Source of the DNA: Anseranas semipalmata
Lineage: Eukaryota > Chordata > Aves > Anseriformes > Anseranatidae
Assembly: GCA_013399115.1 (NCBI GenBank)
Contig: VXAA01003937.1
Coordinates: forward strand, 134,077 to 198,076
Length of the DNA stretch: 64,000 nucleotides
Direction of reading: 5' to 3'
In this document: positions 53,131-64,000 of the stretch, piece after piece
How positions within the stretch are numbered: the stretch's first letter is position 1
Layout: each line of letters opens with the position of its first letter
Position numbers and translations under genes: made by a program
Notes under the pieces: generated by a model
What the model was told of the DNA's origin: nothing
The model's database searches: none
What the model saw: the letters and a program-made list of their open reading frames with translations, nothing else

Positions 53131-56090
53131 AGTCAGGGCTGTGTGCCCTTCCCTGGCTCCAGTGAAGGTCTGTTGGTCCATTCGCAGGAGCTCCCACCAT
53201 GCTGGGGGTGCTGAGCAGGTGCAGGACAGGGTGCAAGACAGGTCCTGGTGCCAGCAAGCCAGCTGATGGGCATCAGACAACGCCCAGAGAAGGACAAGCA
53301 TGGCATGGAGCAGGGCACCGCAGGTCCGGCGTGGGATGTCAGAACCGCTCTGTGCGTGATGCGAAGGGAGGTGAGGAGGGACTGGAGGAAGGGCACGATG
53401 CTGCGGGGCTAACGGGTGGGAACGGGGCTCAAGGGAACTGTTTGAGAAGGGGAGAGCAAGTGCAAGATTTGGACACAGCCTGGATGTGAGGCTGCCGGGG
53501 AGAGCTGGAGCTGCCGTCCTGGGTGCTCTCAAGGGACAGAGAGACAGAGATGTTCCCACAAGGCCTGGGTAGCCATCTGCTCAGCACCAAGGAAGCTGGG
53601 TTATCGCTACAGAGCATCTCCAAGGTTTCTGTAGGTTAAGGAGATAAGCATAAAACTATTTTCCTAATGCTCTTTTTGACCTCCGCAAGTGGACTCAGAT
53701 GCTGTTTGCCTCACGTAATTTGCAGCGAGCTCCCAAGCAATGATGTACGATATCCCGACGGAGTCAGTGCTGCAAATACCGCCCATCCGCCGGGACAACC
53801 TGCTGCGGCCCTAGGGAGCACGGTGAGTGGCTGCTGGTGGCGGAGGGGACGTTTGGCTGGCCATCTTCAACCAGCTGGGAGGAAAAGTGGAAGGGAGAGG
53901 CCTTGGGTGTCGTGACTGGGACAAAGGGACGCGAGATGGGTGGGGATGACTGAGGTGGGAAGGGCTCCCTGTTGGCTTTTGCTTTGTGCAGGCTTGGTAA
54001 TGCTGAGATCAGTCACCGCTGGCAGGAAAGGTTTGCTGATGAGTTTTGTAGGGTGATATGAGGCTTATGGGTCCAACTCAAGAACATGAGCTAGATCTGC
54101 AACCCCGTAAGCTCTGCTGGTTGGCACTGTGAAGGTACTGCCAGACCCCAGTGCTGCCCATGGAAATGAGGGTCTGCTACAGAATGGAGGCAGAAGTTGT
54201 GCCTGGCATGATCTGAGGTGTTTTAGGGTGGTGGGTCCTGATCATCTGCCATGGCATGGGCAGCAGCTCCAGGCAGCAACTGTGAGGACATATGAAGCCC
54301 ATTACCACGGACCCAAGCACCAGGAGCATTTGTGTTGGTGCCATGGGGAGCAGCACCCGGGGCACGGTGCATCTCTGCGGCATCGCTACATGGGGCCGTG
54401 GCTGAAATCCCCTCTATGGTGGCCACAGCCAGCCCAGAGCAGGGGTGCTTGGCTGCTGGACCTCCCAGCCATTGCCCTGTGCCCCGTGAGCGTGCCGAGC
54501 CGATCCTCAAGTGAGACTTGAGGCTGCGTATTTCCGTGATAACATCAGAGTGACCTGGGAGAGGGAGCTGACAGCAGCGCTGCTCCGCTGGCAGGGGAGA
54601 GGGCTCTGAAGCTTTAAAGTGCTTCTAGACTAAGTGCCACGTGTGATAACAAGCATCTCTTCGCTGGCACCACTTAGAGACCGTTCCTCCTGGGGCAGGG
54701 AGCTGGAGAGCTGCTGTGTCGCACAAGCCGTGCGGCGTGCCGCTGCTGCAGCCCGCTGCAGGACAGACGGCGGGGACACGGCTGTGCCTCGGCCCTTTTG
54801 CCACCTTGCCTTCCCTGGCAGGTCAGGGAAGCCCTGTCCCCATGGCCACAGCTCCTGAAAGCGGGGATAGCTGGGCCACCACTCGGCTTGCTGGTGGCAC
54901 ACACCAGCAGCTCCTGCCCCAGCCAGCCGGGGACGTCTGTCCCCATTGCATCGTGCTACAGGGTGGCCCGGGCAGCCGTGAGGTTTGGGAGCCTTGAAAC
55001 GCCTGTGCAAGGCAAGCTGCACCTCCGCTATTTATTTAGGATGCAGCACGGACCCAGACCTCAGAGGGGCTTCCCATAGGATCCAGCCCTTCGTGGCCGA
55101 AGGACAAAGGTAGACAAAAGGGAAAGCTGGCGGGAACGTGGGTGAGGCCGGCAACAGCCACTATAAGTTAATGACACGAGCCAATTGTTTTCTGTGGGTG
55201 ATTTGGCCTGGGCAATGGGGAAGACACAGGAACCCAGCGCTGATGGCTGTGTTAGGAGGCGCGTGGCTCGTAGTGCTGGTGGTGATGGATGGTGCCCGCC
55301 GGCCAAGAGAACACGAGGGACGGGGCACTGAGCTGGCTGGGAGCAAAGGGAGGAGGAGGTGGGAGGAGGCGAGGTACGAGGTGGGAGAGGGGACAGGGAG
55401 GAGGTGACACACAGCCGGGGGGCAGGAGCCGGCGGCCCCCGGGCACGGCAAGGGGAAGGCTGCCCCATCTCTCCCGGTGGAGCACTGCCAGCAGGCTCTT
55501 GTAGATAAAACCCTTGCTGGGGCTCCCAAACCACAACAGGCTAATTGTAACTAATTATGAAACGTAATTGTGTGAACATGGCACGGTGCTTTGACCTGAA
55601 TAACAAGGAGGGACACAGCATCTCTCCTACGCCAGGCGGAGGGCAGGAGCCCGGGGTGATGGGGGCTGATGCTGATGTTTTGGTCCCGCAGCTACAATGG
55701 GTGTCCAGGAATGAACCCTATAGGAGCACTCGGTGCTGTCATCTTTCAGAGGAATAAAAACCTGTAGTGGGCACTGGAAATTTCCCCTGTGATGGTGCAA
55801 AGAGAAAACACTCGGGGCTGGGAGTGGGAGAGTTTAATTGCTCTCCTCATTAAATGCGATGATGCAAGACGCAGTGGGTGCTGGCACGCCCAGCGCTCGA
55901 GGAATCCCCGGCAGCTGTTCGAGGGCACCCGAGCCCCCCAGCTCCAGGGGTGCTGCAGCCCCTACGGGGCCGCATCCAGCCCCAACATCGGGCACAGCCC
56001 TGACACCAAGCCCTCACACACCAAATCCTCCCCAGTGCCCCCGCACCCCAGCCCCGCTGCGGCTGTGTTTATTAAAAACACCAGAGAACC
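53131..56090. other. GC-rich intergenic DNA, no gene seen
   Basis: A purine-rich G-run cluster lies at 55337-55405. Overlapping open frames on both strands have no recognisable product. Confidence 0.45.
55337..55405 (+). repeat. Purine-rich G-run cluster (G-quadruplex potential)
   Basis: Multiple GGG runs in an almost pure A/G stretch (GGGAGCAAAGGGAGGAGGAG, GTGGGAGGAGGCGAGG, GTGGGAGAGGGGACAGGG). This is compatible with a G-quadruplex or triplex-forming tract on the plus strand. Confidence 0.55.
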
Positions 56091-56690
56091 CCCAAATTAG
56101 ACGCTTTGTGTATTTTCCTGCATACAATCCCTGTCTTTGTGGCAGGAACGAGGCAGGCAGAGACTGGAAGCATCAATGCTGGGATTTCCTTCCCCCAATT
56201 TTTTCTTTTTGCCTTTGGCAAAAATTCCAACATTGGTTTAATGTTTGTAAAGCAGCTTGAGACCAGAAATGAAAGGTGCTACATAAGCACAAAGCATAAT
56301 TGAGAGCCTGTGTGATGGGCTCTATAGAAATACATGTATAATAATAATGACATTAATAACAGGCTGTTATTTGTCATCGAGCAGACCCGAGGCCCTGGCA
56401 CGCCCAGAGCAGGCTAATAAAGAGCAGAGAGCTTCAGTCTGCATGCTCTTTTAGGAATAATATCATATAATAACACCAAAATTGCTCTCCAAAACCTGAC
56501 ATAGTCCTGCTCAAGGCTCCGGTGCAGCCAGTTAAGTTTCCCTGGGCCTTTTCCCGGGACACAAACAGCTGAAAACAGGGTTTCATGGAAACCAGATACC
56601 TGCTATTCTACTGCTTTTGTTAATAAGCTTGTGCTTTTAAGAGTCATTTACTGCCTGAATGCATTTTCTCCATTTTTCTACCAAAAAAGG
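56091..56690. promoter_or_regulatory. AT-rich candidate conserved non-coding element
   Basis: A CpG-poor, even-textured block including ATAATAATAATGACATTAAT and AATATCATATAATAACACC. No coding signal or repeat. Confidence 0.35.
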
Positions 56691-59600
56691 GGGGCATCTC
56701 TCATCTTCTCTGACATTGGTGGACATCTGGAGCAGAAGGTCGTTCCGGTGTCCAGCCTCCATTGTGGGCTGGAGGATTAAGCTACCCTCCTGGTTAGTGA
56801 TTCCCAGCTGCAGTACTGATGGTTCCCTAAAACAGAGTGCTAACTTCATTAAGAAATATTAATTTATTGCGGCAACATCCTGCCATCACCGTGTCTGCTT
56901 TCCAGCTTTGCATTCAGCCGTTTTTTTGCTCATCAGCAGGTTTGTGCACACAGAAATGCAGCTTCTGCCTCGCCGTGCAGAGCTCGTGGAGGAAACAGCT
57001 CTGCGTGGCTGTGCCTCGTCCCAGAGCCCTCCTGTCCCGCTGGCACTGCCATGGAAGCGACAGCGAAGGGTCACGAAGGCACAGCCGAAAATACTGCAGA
57101 GCACAGCAAGGGATGAGCCGGGCACCAGGAGCTCGGGTGAGGGCGCAAACCTTTCTGCTGTGCTTCTGTGAGCAGCCCTGGGGGGCGAGGGAAGGCGTCT
57201 GGGAAGCCTTGTGGAAACGGACCTGGCCCATTTGGCTGCCCAGGAGGTGAAATGCAAAAGGCAGCGTAAGGGTGGAGGAGTGTGCAAGCGCTTTACTCTT
57301 TCTGCCGCATCCAAAGGGGCTTGTGCACAGGAGCGACCTCCCCTCGCTCCACCGGCGCTCGCTTTCCTGTGCCCCAGCTCACGTGGCTCCCACGAACGCA
57401 TGAGTGGGAGGATGCTGGGGCCCTGTGTCAGGCTCTGGCGGCAGAAAGACCCCAAGGGATCATCCCCTGAGCCCTGCCCTGGCCCCCTGCAAGGGCGATG
57501 GTCCCTCCATGCATGCAGCGCAGGTGTTCGGGTGCCTCTCGGCGGTGATGATTCAGCCAAAGCAAACAGCTCCTGCCTTGCCTCCCAGCCCCGCAGAGCA
57601 GCTGACTAATGATAATTACCTCTTTGTTTCGTTATTTTGGAGATGCTTGAGGTGGAAAGCATGTTTGCCTTTTTATGTTTATTCGCATGGCCAGTTCTCA
57701 AGTGCTTGCTCTTTATGCCTTCATGGCTTTTGCTGACGGCCAGAGAAGGAGGAAGAGGAGGCTCCCTGCCCTCCGCACGGGGCTGTGCAGCACGTCAGGG
57801 CTGGCCTGGTGGGATGCTGGCAGGGGGCGGCTGCAAGGCTGGAGGCCAGGACACGAAAATGCTGTCACAGAACCGAGGAATTAACGCTCCCAAGCTGGCT
57901 CGTCCTCTCTTGCCCACCAGGGCAGCCGGGCTTTGCCCAGGATGGGGCAGCGAGGCAGGGACTGGAGCCCGCTGCCCCAGCCAGCATTGCCACCCATCCT
58001 GGGGGATAAACTTCCTAATGTCAGAAAAGCCTTTAAAAGCTAAACCCAGGGCTCGCGTTGATAATACGGGAGTTGGAGGGCGTACAGGTCCCGTGGCAGG
58101 GCTGCTGCATGTCCCCGCTGCCGCCCGGCCGCACTGCTCGCATGGCAGCAGGCAGGGAGCAGGCTGACTGACGCGCGCGAGACAGGGGCTGCTCTCTGCC
58201 TTTGTGTACGTCTGATACGCACACGCATCTATTTTATATAAACTAGTGGACGCACGTGGGAGGCAAACAAGGCAATCAGTCTGGCTGTGCAGTCTGGAAG
58301 GGAAACAAAATATGTCTGTAAAGTTGAGCGTCAGCAGAGAAGAGTGACAAATGCAGTCACTTAAGAAGGGGAGTGCATGGCGAGCACAGCCGCAGCAGAC
58401 ACCGCTGCAGAGACGGGATGCCACCCGAATTCTGGATTTTTAAAGCAGCAGAGTGGCAGCACGCGATGCTTGTAGCACTGATCTCCGCTTCAGGCTGCCG
58501 TGCTGAAGTCCCCATAGAAGCCGAAATCCCCAGGTAACCAACCTCACCCTGTCCAGGCTGCTCTTGCCCTGCTTCCCACTGGAGGGGGGGCTCTTCCACC
58601 TATCCATCTGTCCGTCCATCCGCAGCACAGTGCTGCTCTCCCGCGGCAGGCGGGGAGCTGGGAGGTGCGAGGGTGCCTTGGCACGGGGCAGAGCGCACCG
58701 ACCCCGGCCAGGGACCAAACCCTTCGGGTCCCACCCAAGGTGACAAGCAGAATGTAGCCTTTCTGTAGTGTTTGCTTTGCGCCAGCACACAATAACACTG
58801 TAACCTTGGGTTGTTTGCACTAGCCAGGAGTGTCACTGCCAGCATTATATTCAACAGTTGTACTTGACTGAATAAGCAGACGGGTTTTTTTCCCCCCTGT
58901 CATAATGGCACTATCCCACGGAGGGGTGATGGATTGCTTTTTCGGTTGCACATGCTGTTATCGCTGCGCTGTTCTAATGCTAGTCAAACATTATTGTGAA
59001 TAGCCAAACTCAATAGCAGCAGTGTTAGGCTGGAAAGTCAATATTAGCTGAGCAAACAAAGCAAATAAAGAGTTGCTATTTGCGTAGCTATGAGTATTTG
59101 TATGCTCTGCTGCTGAACAGGGTACTTTGAAATAATAAAAAAAAAAATGTTGTTCTTCCAGGCAGGGAATGTTTTTTATTTAGGGTAGAGGAGTTGTCTT
59201 TTATTAAAGGCCATGTTCGCTTCCTTAAAAGCTGCGCTGGCCCCACGGGCACGGCCGCCCCTCGTGCCAGCCCCGCGAGCCAAGCTCGGCGTGCCGGACC
59301 CGGCTGGCACCGCGCAGCCGCTGGCATCGCGCAGCCGCTGACCTTTCACGCCGCGAGTGATGGGTGGGTATCTACTGGGTGCTGAAGCAGCAAATGATAT
59401 TAAGTTATCCATTAGGGGACAGATCTGCTGCTGCAGGAGCCGCTCTGCGGTTCATCGGTGCCGCCCGGTAGAGCCGTGATTGCTCCTGAGCAGCACTTCG
59501 CTGCCCCAGAGGATGATCCTGTGCGGCAGGGACCAGGGCCATGAGAGAGGGAGCGCATGTTTCCTTCTAATTTCACTTGCATTTTGCTGTTTCTTGTTAA

Positions 59601-60940
59601 GTTTCTGGCACTTTTCGAGGTTCGCTGTGTGACCTTCTAAATGACACATGCCTATTTATAACCAGCTGTCTGTGGCCCAGTGCCACTTTAAGAAGCCCTG
59701 GGAACGAAATCCAATAAACCCTTCCTTCATTAATATTGTATACCTCAACGTATGCACCCAACGTGCATGTTAAAGAGGGGATGCCAGAGCCCATCTTCCT
59801 CCGAGGCCTGTGTCCTTGCAGGAAGCGCTGCTAACGGCACGTGCGGAGGCGGTTAGCGGGGGGCGCGAGGCCCTGGCCCCGAGGCCGGGTGCTCTCCGCC
59901 GGGAGCCCAGCGCCGTGGGATGTGCTGCATCACTGGTTCTGTCTGCGGAGAATTGTTCATGCAATCTCCAGCCCGGGATGCTTCAGAGAGATAATAATAC
60001 AGCTAGGGGATTAAATAATTAATTCCAAAGAAGGAGAGTAGCTGTGAGGCATAGGCAAGGGACTAAATATATACAGCGGTTTTGGCTGAGCTGGAACGAA
60101 GTGGAGTGTTAGGGGGTGGTGAAGTGCAGGCTGCCTCGTCCTGGGAGGTGCGGGAGAAAGGACTCATGCTAGGAAGGGCAAAAAGCTGAAGGAGCTGAGA
60201 TGGGGACAAGGGCAGGGAGAGATGTTCCCGCAGGTGTTAACAGCTAAGGGCATGCTCATGGTCATGCAGGGTGCCTGAAACTCCTGCAGGCTTAGCTAGG
60301 GGAGTGGGGAGGTGGTCGAATGTCCCACTGCAGATGATAACTAAGGAAGCCTGGGAGATGTCTGAAATCTGGGGGCTTTGCCTCCCTGCTGGTTTTGTGG
60401 GGCAGTTCCCGGGAGCCCTGCAGCAGAGGCACGCAGCCCTAGGCGGCGGGGTGAGCCCTGCTGGCGGTGCCACGCTGCTGTGGGGCAAGCCGTGCCACTC
60501 TGTGCCAGCTGCACGCGTCCCTGCAGCTGGAGGCACCGGGCGAGGTGGCCGAGCTCTTCCCAGGGGAAGGGCAAACCCAACACCTGCTGTATCTGCAGCA
60601 CCCCTGTGTCCTGGGAGCTCTTTGGAGATGAGCGGGAGCATCGTTACACTGCAGAGAAGACCAGGAAAGGGCTGGGAAGATAATAATTTTTTTGCAAAAT
60701 GAGCAGTGGGCTGTGGGCAAAGGGAAGGAGGATCCAGGAGCCCCACGCTGGTGGGGTGCTCTTGAAGGAGGCTGTGAAGTTCAGCGTGAACGTTTGTTAT
60801 AATTTCCTGCGAGCATCCAGGCTTTGCTTTGTGGCCTCGCTGGCTGCTCGTGTCAGTCCTGTCTGGACAGCAGCCTCCTCTCCCTCCCCAGTATTGGTAT
60901 TGCACTTCTGTGGGGCTTTTGGAAATGTAAAAATGCCTGC
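56691..60940. other. Mixed, mainly GC-rich intergenic DNA, no gene seen
   Basis: An AT-rich island lies at 58860-59220. Two consecutive 17-bp near-identical units (CTGGCAYCGCGCAGCCG) lie at 59304-59337. CpG-dense patches occur at 59220-59345 and 59825-59935. Open frames up to 224 codons overlap on both strands and are unrecognised. Confidence 0.45.
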
Positions 60941-61345
60941 TACTCCATTCCACTCGGTGAGTCTTGATATCATGAAGCACATTGACTGTACAATTACAGC
61001 CCAGGCTAATGCTGTTTGGAATAATTAAATTCACGTGACAAATGTAGTTGCATTCATTTTATTTATCTTGAGTGGGTTAACAGGAACTAGCAATGGAAAA
61101 AGTAATTATTTCACTTCTAGGGCACTGGGATTGCTGATTTGGAAATCTCTCCAAGACATATTCCTTAAATGTGGAATAGCAGCATGTGAAATGCATGAGG
61201 AGCTAATACAGTGCATAAAAATGAACATAATTTCTGAAAAATGGAATTAATGAGGCAATGAGACTGTTTTAATGAGCATAAGGTCTGCAGTAAATGTCAC
61301 TGTTCCCATGTCTTTATTGTAAATTATAATGTGCGTTTTAGACAA
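60941..61345. promoter_or_regulatory. AT-rich candidate conserved non-coding element
   Basis: About 400 bp, nearly CpG-free, rich in TAAT-type cores (GGAATAATTAAATTCACGTG, AAAGTAATTATTTCAC, GGAATTAATGAGGCAATGAG). The block ends abruptly at a CpG-dense patch (61355-61460). The minus frame at 60237-61034 that overlaps its start is not supported. Confidence 0.4.
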
Positions 61346-64000
61346 CACTGCCTGGATGCCGGCCGCGGAAGCTGCTGGAAGGGGCCGAGCTCAGCCTGCG
61401 GGAGCGCCGGCCGGATCCAGACTCGCAGACTCGCTCCTCTTCCCGGCCCCAGCAGCGCTGCCCTCAGGAAGACCACGCTTGGGTGACTTCCCCTTTTGGG
61501 GGAATTTTTATTATTCCCTCCCATCCCTGGAGAGCTCATGCCATTGCTTGATTTCTCTCGTTAAATAAGGCGGGTGAGCGGCAAGGGAAATACCAGCTCT
61601 GGGCTGAGCTTCCCTGCTCCAAAAAAAGGCTGTGGTTTGGTACCGCTGAATTAAGCAGCAGCAACACCAGGTCCCGTGCACGCCGAGCCAGGTATAAACC
61701 AAATCCTTCTTTAAGCCGAGTCATCATCCAGGGTTACTGTGCAGTGCCTTTGTAACTCTATTCCTGAGCATCAGCGCTGGGAGGTTTGCAAAAGTGGCTT
61801 CTCCTGGGCAGCGGGGTTCGGTCTGGGCAGTGACTGCTGGGGCTGCGCATGGTGCCAGGGTGTGCAGCGAGGGAAGGAGCCTCATTAGCCGGGCTCCTCT
61901 GATCTGTCTGCGAACTTCTCCCCGCGTGCCCCAGGCCGGTGTGCCCGGTGTCAAGGGCTGCAGGAAGCTCGTGGCAGGCTGGGACCCCTCGGGTGCATGG
62001 GGAGCATGCGCGGGGCTTTGGTAAATGGGAGTTGTCCTGAAGTCCCTGGGAATGAGGGCTGGCCTTTCCCTGGGGTCGCTGTAGGAGGTGAATAGGCACA
62101 ACCAGAGCTGGTGGTGGCACAAGGGCACAGGGATAGGCACCATGAGCGGGGACATTTCCTCCTGACCCTTTTTTTTCCTTAGTGCAGCCTCACTGTGAAA
62201 CTGCTCAATGTTTGCAATTTAGAGCTACGTGAGAAACAGGTTCATCTTTGCCTTAACTTTATTCTGAGTTTTGCTTTGTTTTCCTATTTATACTCACAGG
62301 GACTTGCTTACGGTGTGGCTGTCCCACCAGCTCCCTGCGAGGAGGGCTCACGTTGCCTTTCCATGCTTTTCTCCCCAAATTCAGCAGAGGAAAGATGCAG
62401 GACTCAGAGCATCCTCTCTGCCTCCTCTCGGCCCAGCAGTGGGCCAGCACCCGGCAAGCAACTGGTCAGCTAATTATTGTCCACGAAATAAATCCCCACA
62501 GATCACCCGTCAGCCCGCCCAGGGCTGTTTTGGGTTACGGCATTGTGGCTGATGCTGCAGGACAGGGTGACAGCGGTGTGTCCCCGCAGCCCTGAGCACG
62601 TCGAGCTGCCTTTGCTGCCATCGTTATCAGTGCTCCTTCTACTGCCTCTTCCGCAGAGGTGCCTTCGGGGAGCCTGGGCGGGTTTGCTGTGAAGCCGCCG
62701 GCTGTCGAGCGGTTTCCATGGCAATTCTCACAAACGTGCGTGGCCCCGGGGTCCCTGCACGGAGCCCCTCCTGCCCCTCCTGTGCCGCAGGTGAGGCGCG
62801 GCCCTGCCTCGCGTCCTGCCCCTGCTGCCGGTGCTGCCTCGCCGCCGGCTGGGATGGATGCGGCCTCGCGGAGCTCTCACCTGCCCAGGAATCGCATGAA
62901 TTGGTGATTTCTGGTGCAAGAAAGTCGTCACGTCTTTTCTCAAGAAAAACAGAAAAATAATCAGCAGAGACAGATGTGCCAGCTTCTGGCTAGCCCGGGG
63001 CGATGTTCAGGCTCCCCCACGTGCCAAATCCCTGCCGCGAGTGGCTGCGCTGCCTCCGTCCAGGAAAATCATCAGGAAGATCCCGAGCTCTCCACCATCC
63101 AAGGACACGGCTGCTCGTGATGCCCAGGATGGCGCGAGCTGTGCCAGTGCCTCGGGAAATGCTCTGCTACTGGCACCGGCGCTGGCACTGGCACCAGCTG
63201 GGTGTTGACCCGGTTCCTCAGAAGATAAATCCCATCGGGGCACCTCTCCTTCCAGCAAGGTGCCTTTGTCCCCGGTGCCCTGATATTTCAGCTGTGGCTT
63301 GCAGGGCTGCACCAATCCTGCAGGTGAGAGCGTTTCGGGTGCTGTTCCTCCTCCAGCAATGCCTGTGGGAGAAGCCGGGGGCTGGCTGCTCCTCCCCGCC
63401 GTGCCCCCGCTGCGATGCCCAGCGGGGTGCGGGGCTCTATGAGCATGTGGGGGGCACTGGCGCTGGCCGTCAGCAGCCCCAGCCGCTGTGCCCGGGGAAT
63501 ATACAAAATCCTCTGCGGTAACGACCTTTCCCGTTCGCTTCTCTGCCTGGTCGCGCCGTGGTACAACAGGGATTTACGTGCACCGGCCCAATTAGGAAGA
63601 AACAAAAAGGAAAAGCACTTGCACAGCGGTGGGTAAGGGCGCGTGGCAGCCGGTAATGAGCTGCTGGGACTGCAGCCAGCAGCCACTACTCGGATGCACT
63701 GTGAAAAACAGGGTGCGTGTCTCTCCCAAGCACCTGGCTGCCAAAATCAGCCCGTAGTCCTTGTGCTCAGATGCGAGGTTTCTGGTAGGAGTGACTAACG
63801 TGCTTGGGGATCGCTGTTTGGGACCCCCAGGCTCCGTGGCCCCGCACCGGTCCCCTCCCGGCTCCCACAGGACGGGGAGCGCAGGGCTGCAGGGGCTGCT
63901 CGGTGCTCTGCTGCTCGGAGGTCATTAGCCCGGGCAGAAAATACAAAGAAAAAATCAGTTTTGACCAGAAGTTTTGAAGCATTTTGAAGTCTTTCTTTCT
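61346..64000. other. GC-rich intergenic DNA to the window end, no gene seen
   Basis: CpG-dense patches lie at 61355-61460 and 62640-62880. Open frames up to 172 codons overlap and lack recognisable domains. I see no repeat or RNA gene. Confidence 0.4.

Noticed and set aside
60237..61034. 265-codon minus-strand open frame
   Set aside because: It spans an AT-rich conserved-looking block and GC-rich DNA, has no recognisable domain and overlaps plus-strand frames of similar length.
8881..64000. tRNA, rRNA, snRNA or snoRNA genes
   Set aside because: No tRNA B-box with matching acceptor arms and no recognisable spliceosomal, ribosomal or Y RNA sequence was seen by eye; covariance-model searches could not be run.

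Overview
The window is vertebrate nuclear DNA, almost certainly from a bird. Its one recognisable gene is the 3' part of KIF23 (MKLP1/CHO1), with short introns and GT-AG splice sites. The only recognisable transposons are truncated 3' ends of the CR1 LINE, the commonest avian repeat. The rest alternates between GC-rich, CpG-rich DNA and AT-rich islands, as on a small GC-rich avian chromosome. I cannot name the species. Two single unknown bases occur, at 8319 and 28712.

Layout: (1) 1-8880, plus strand: the last nine exons of KIF23, encoding the end of the coiled coil, the alternatively spliced CHO1-type exon, the phospho-regulated tail and the C-terminal basic signal, then a 3' UTR ending at an AATAAA at 8859. 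The motor domain lies upstream of the window. (2) About 8.9-64 kb: no protein-coding gene that I can support. The many open frames here follow GC content; they overlap on both strands and resemble no family I know. The region holds AT-rich, CpG-poor islands that look like conserved non-coding elements (main ones near 18.2, 20.0, 22.4, 31.4, 35.0, 38.2, 40.3-41.2, 43.4, 47.1, 48.4, 52.8, 56.1 and 61.0 kb), CpG-dense patches, two short minisatellites (39.95 and 48.05 kb) and three further CR1 fragments. In mammals KIF23 is followed by RPLP1 and then a regulatory gene desert leading to TLE3. The layout fits such a desert, but I did not find RPLP1.

The most interesting non-genic object is a 91-nt perfectly symmetrical inverted repeat at 42301-42391. 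It has two 39-nt arms with no bulges around a 13-nt loop: 32 Watson-Crick pairs, 3 G:U pairs and 4 mismatches when read as plus-strand RNA. It could be an undescribed pre-miRNA-type hairpin or a relic of an ancient palindromic transposon. Within KIF23, the acceptor of the exon after the CHO1-type exon appears to lie 21 nt further downstream than in mammals, so seven mammalian codons now fall in the polypyrimidine tract.
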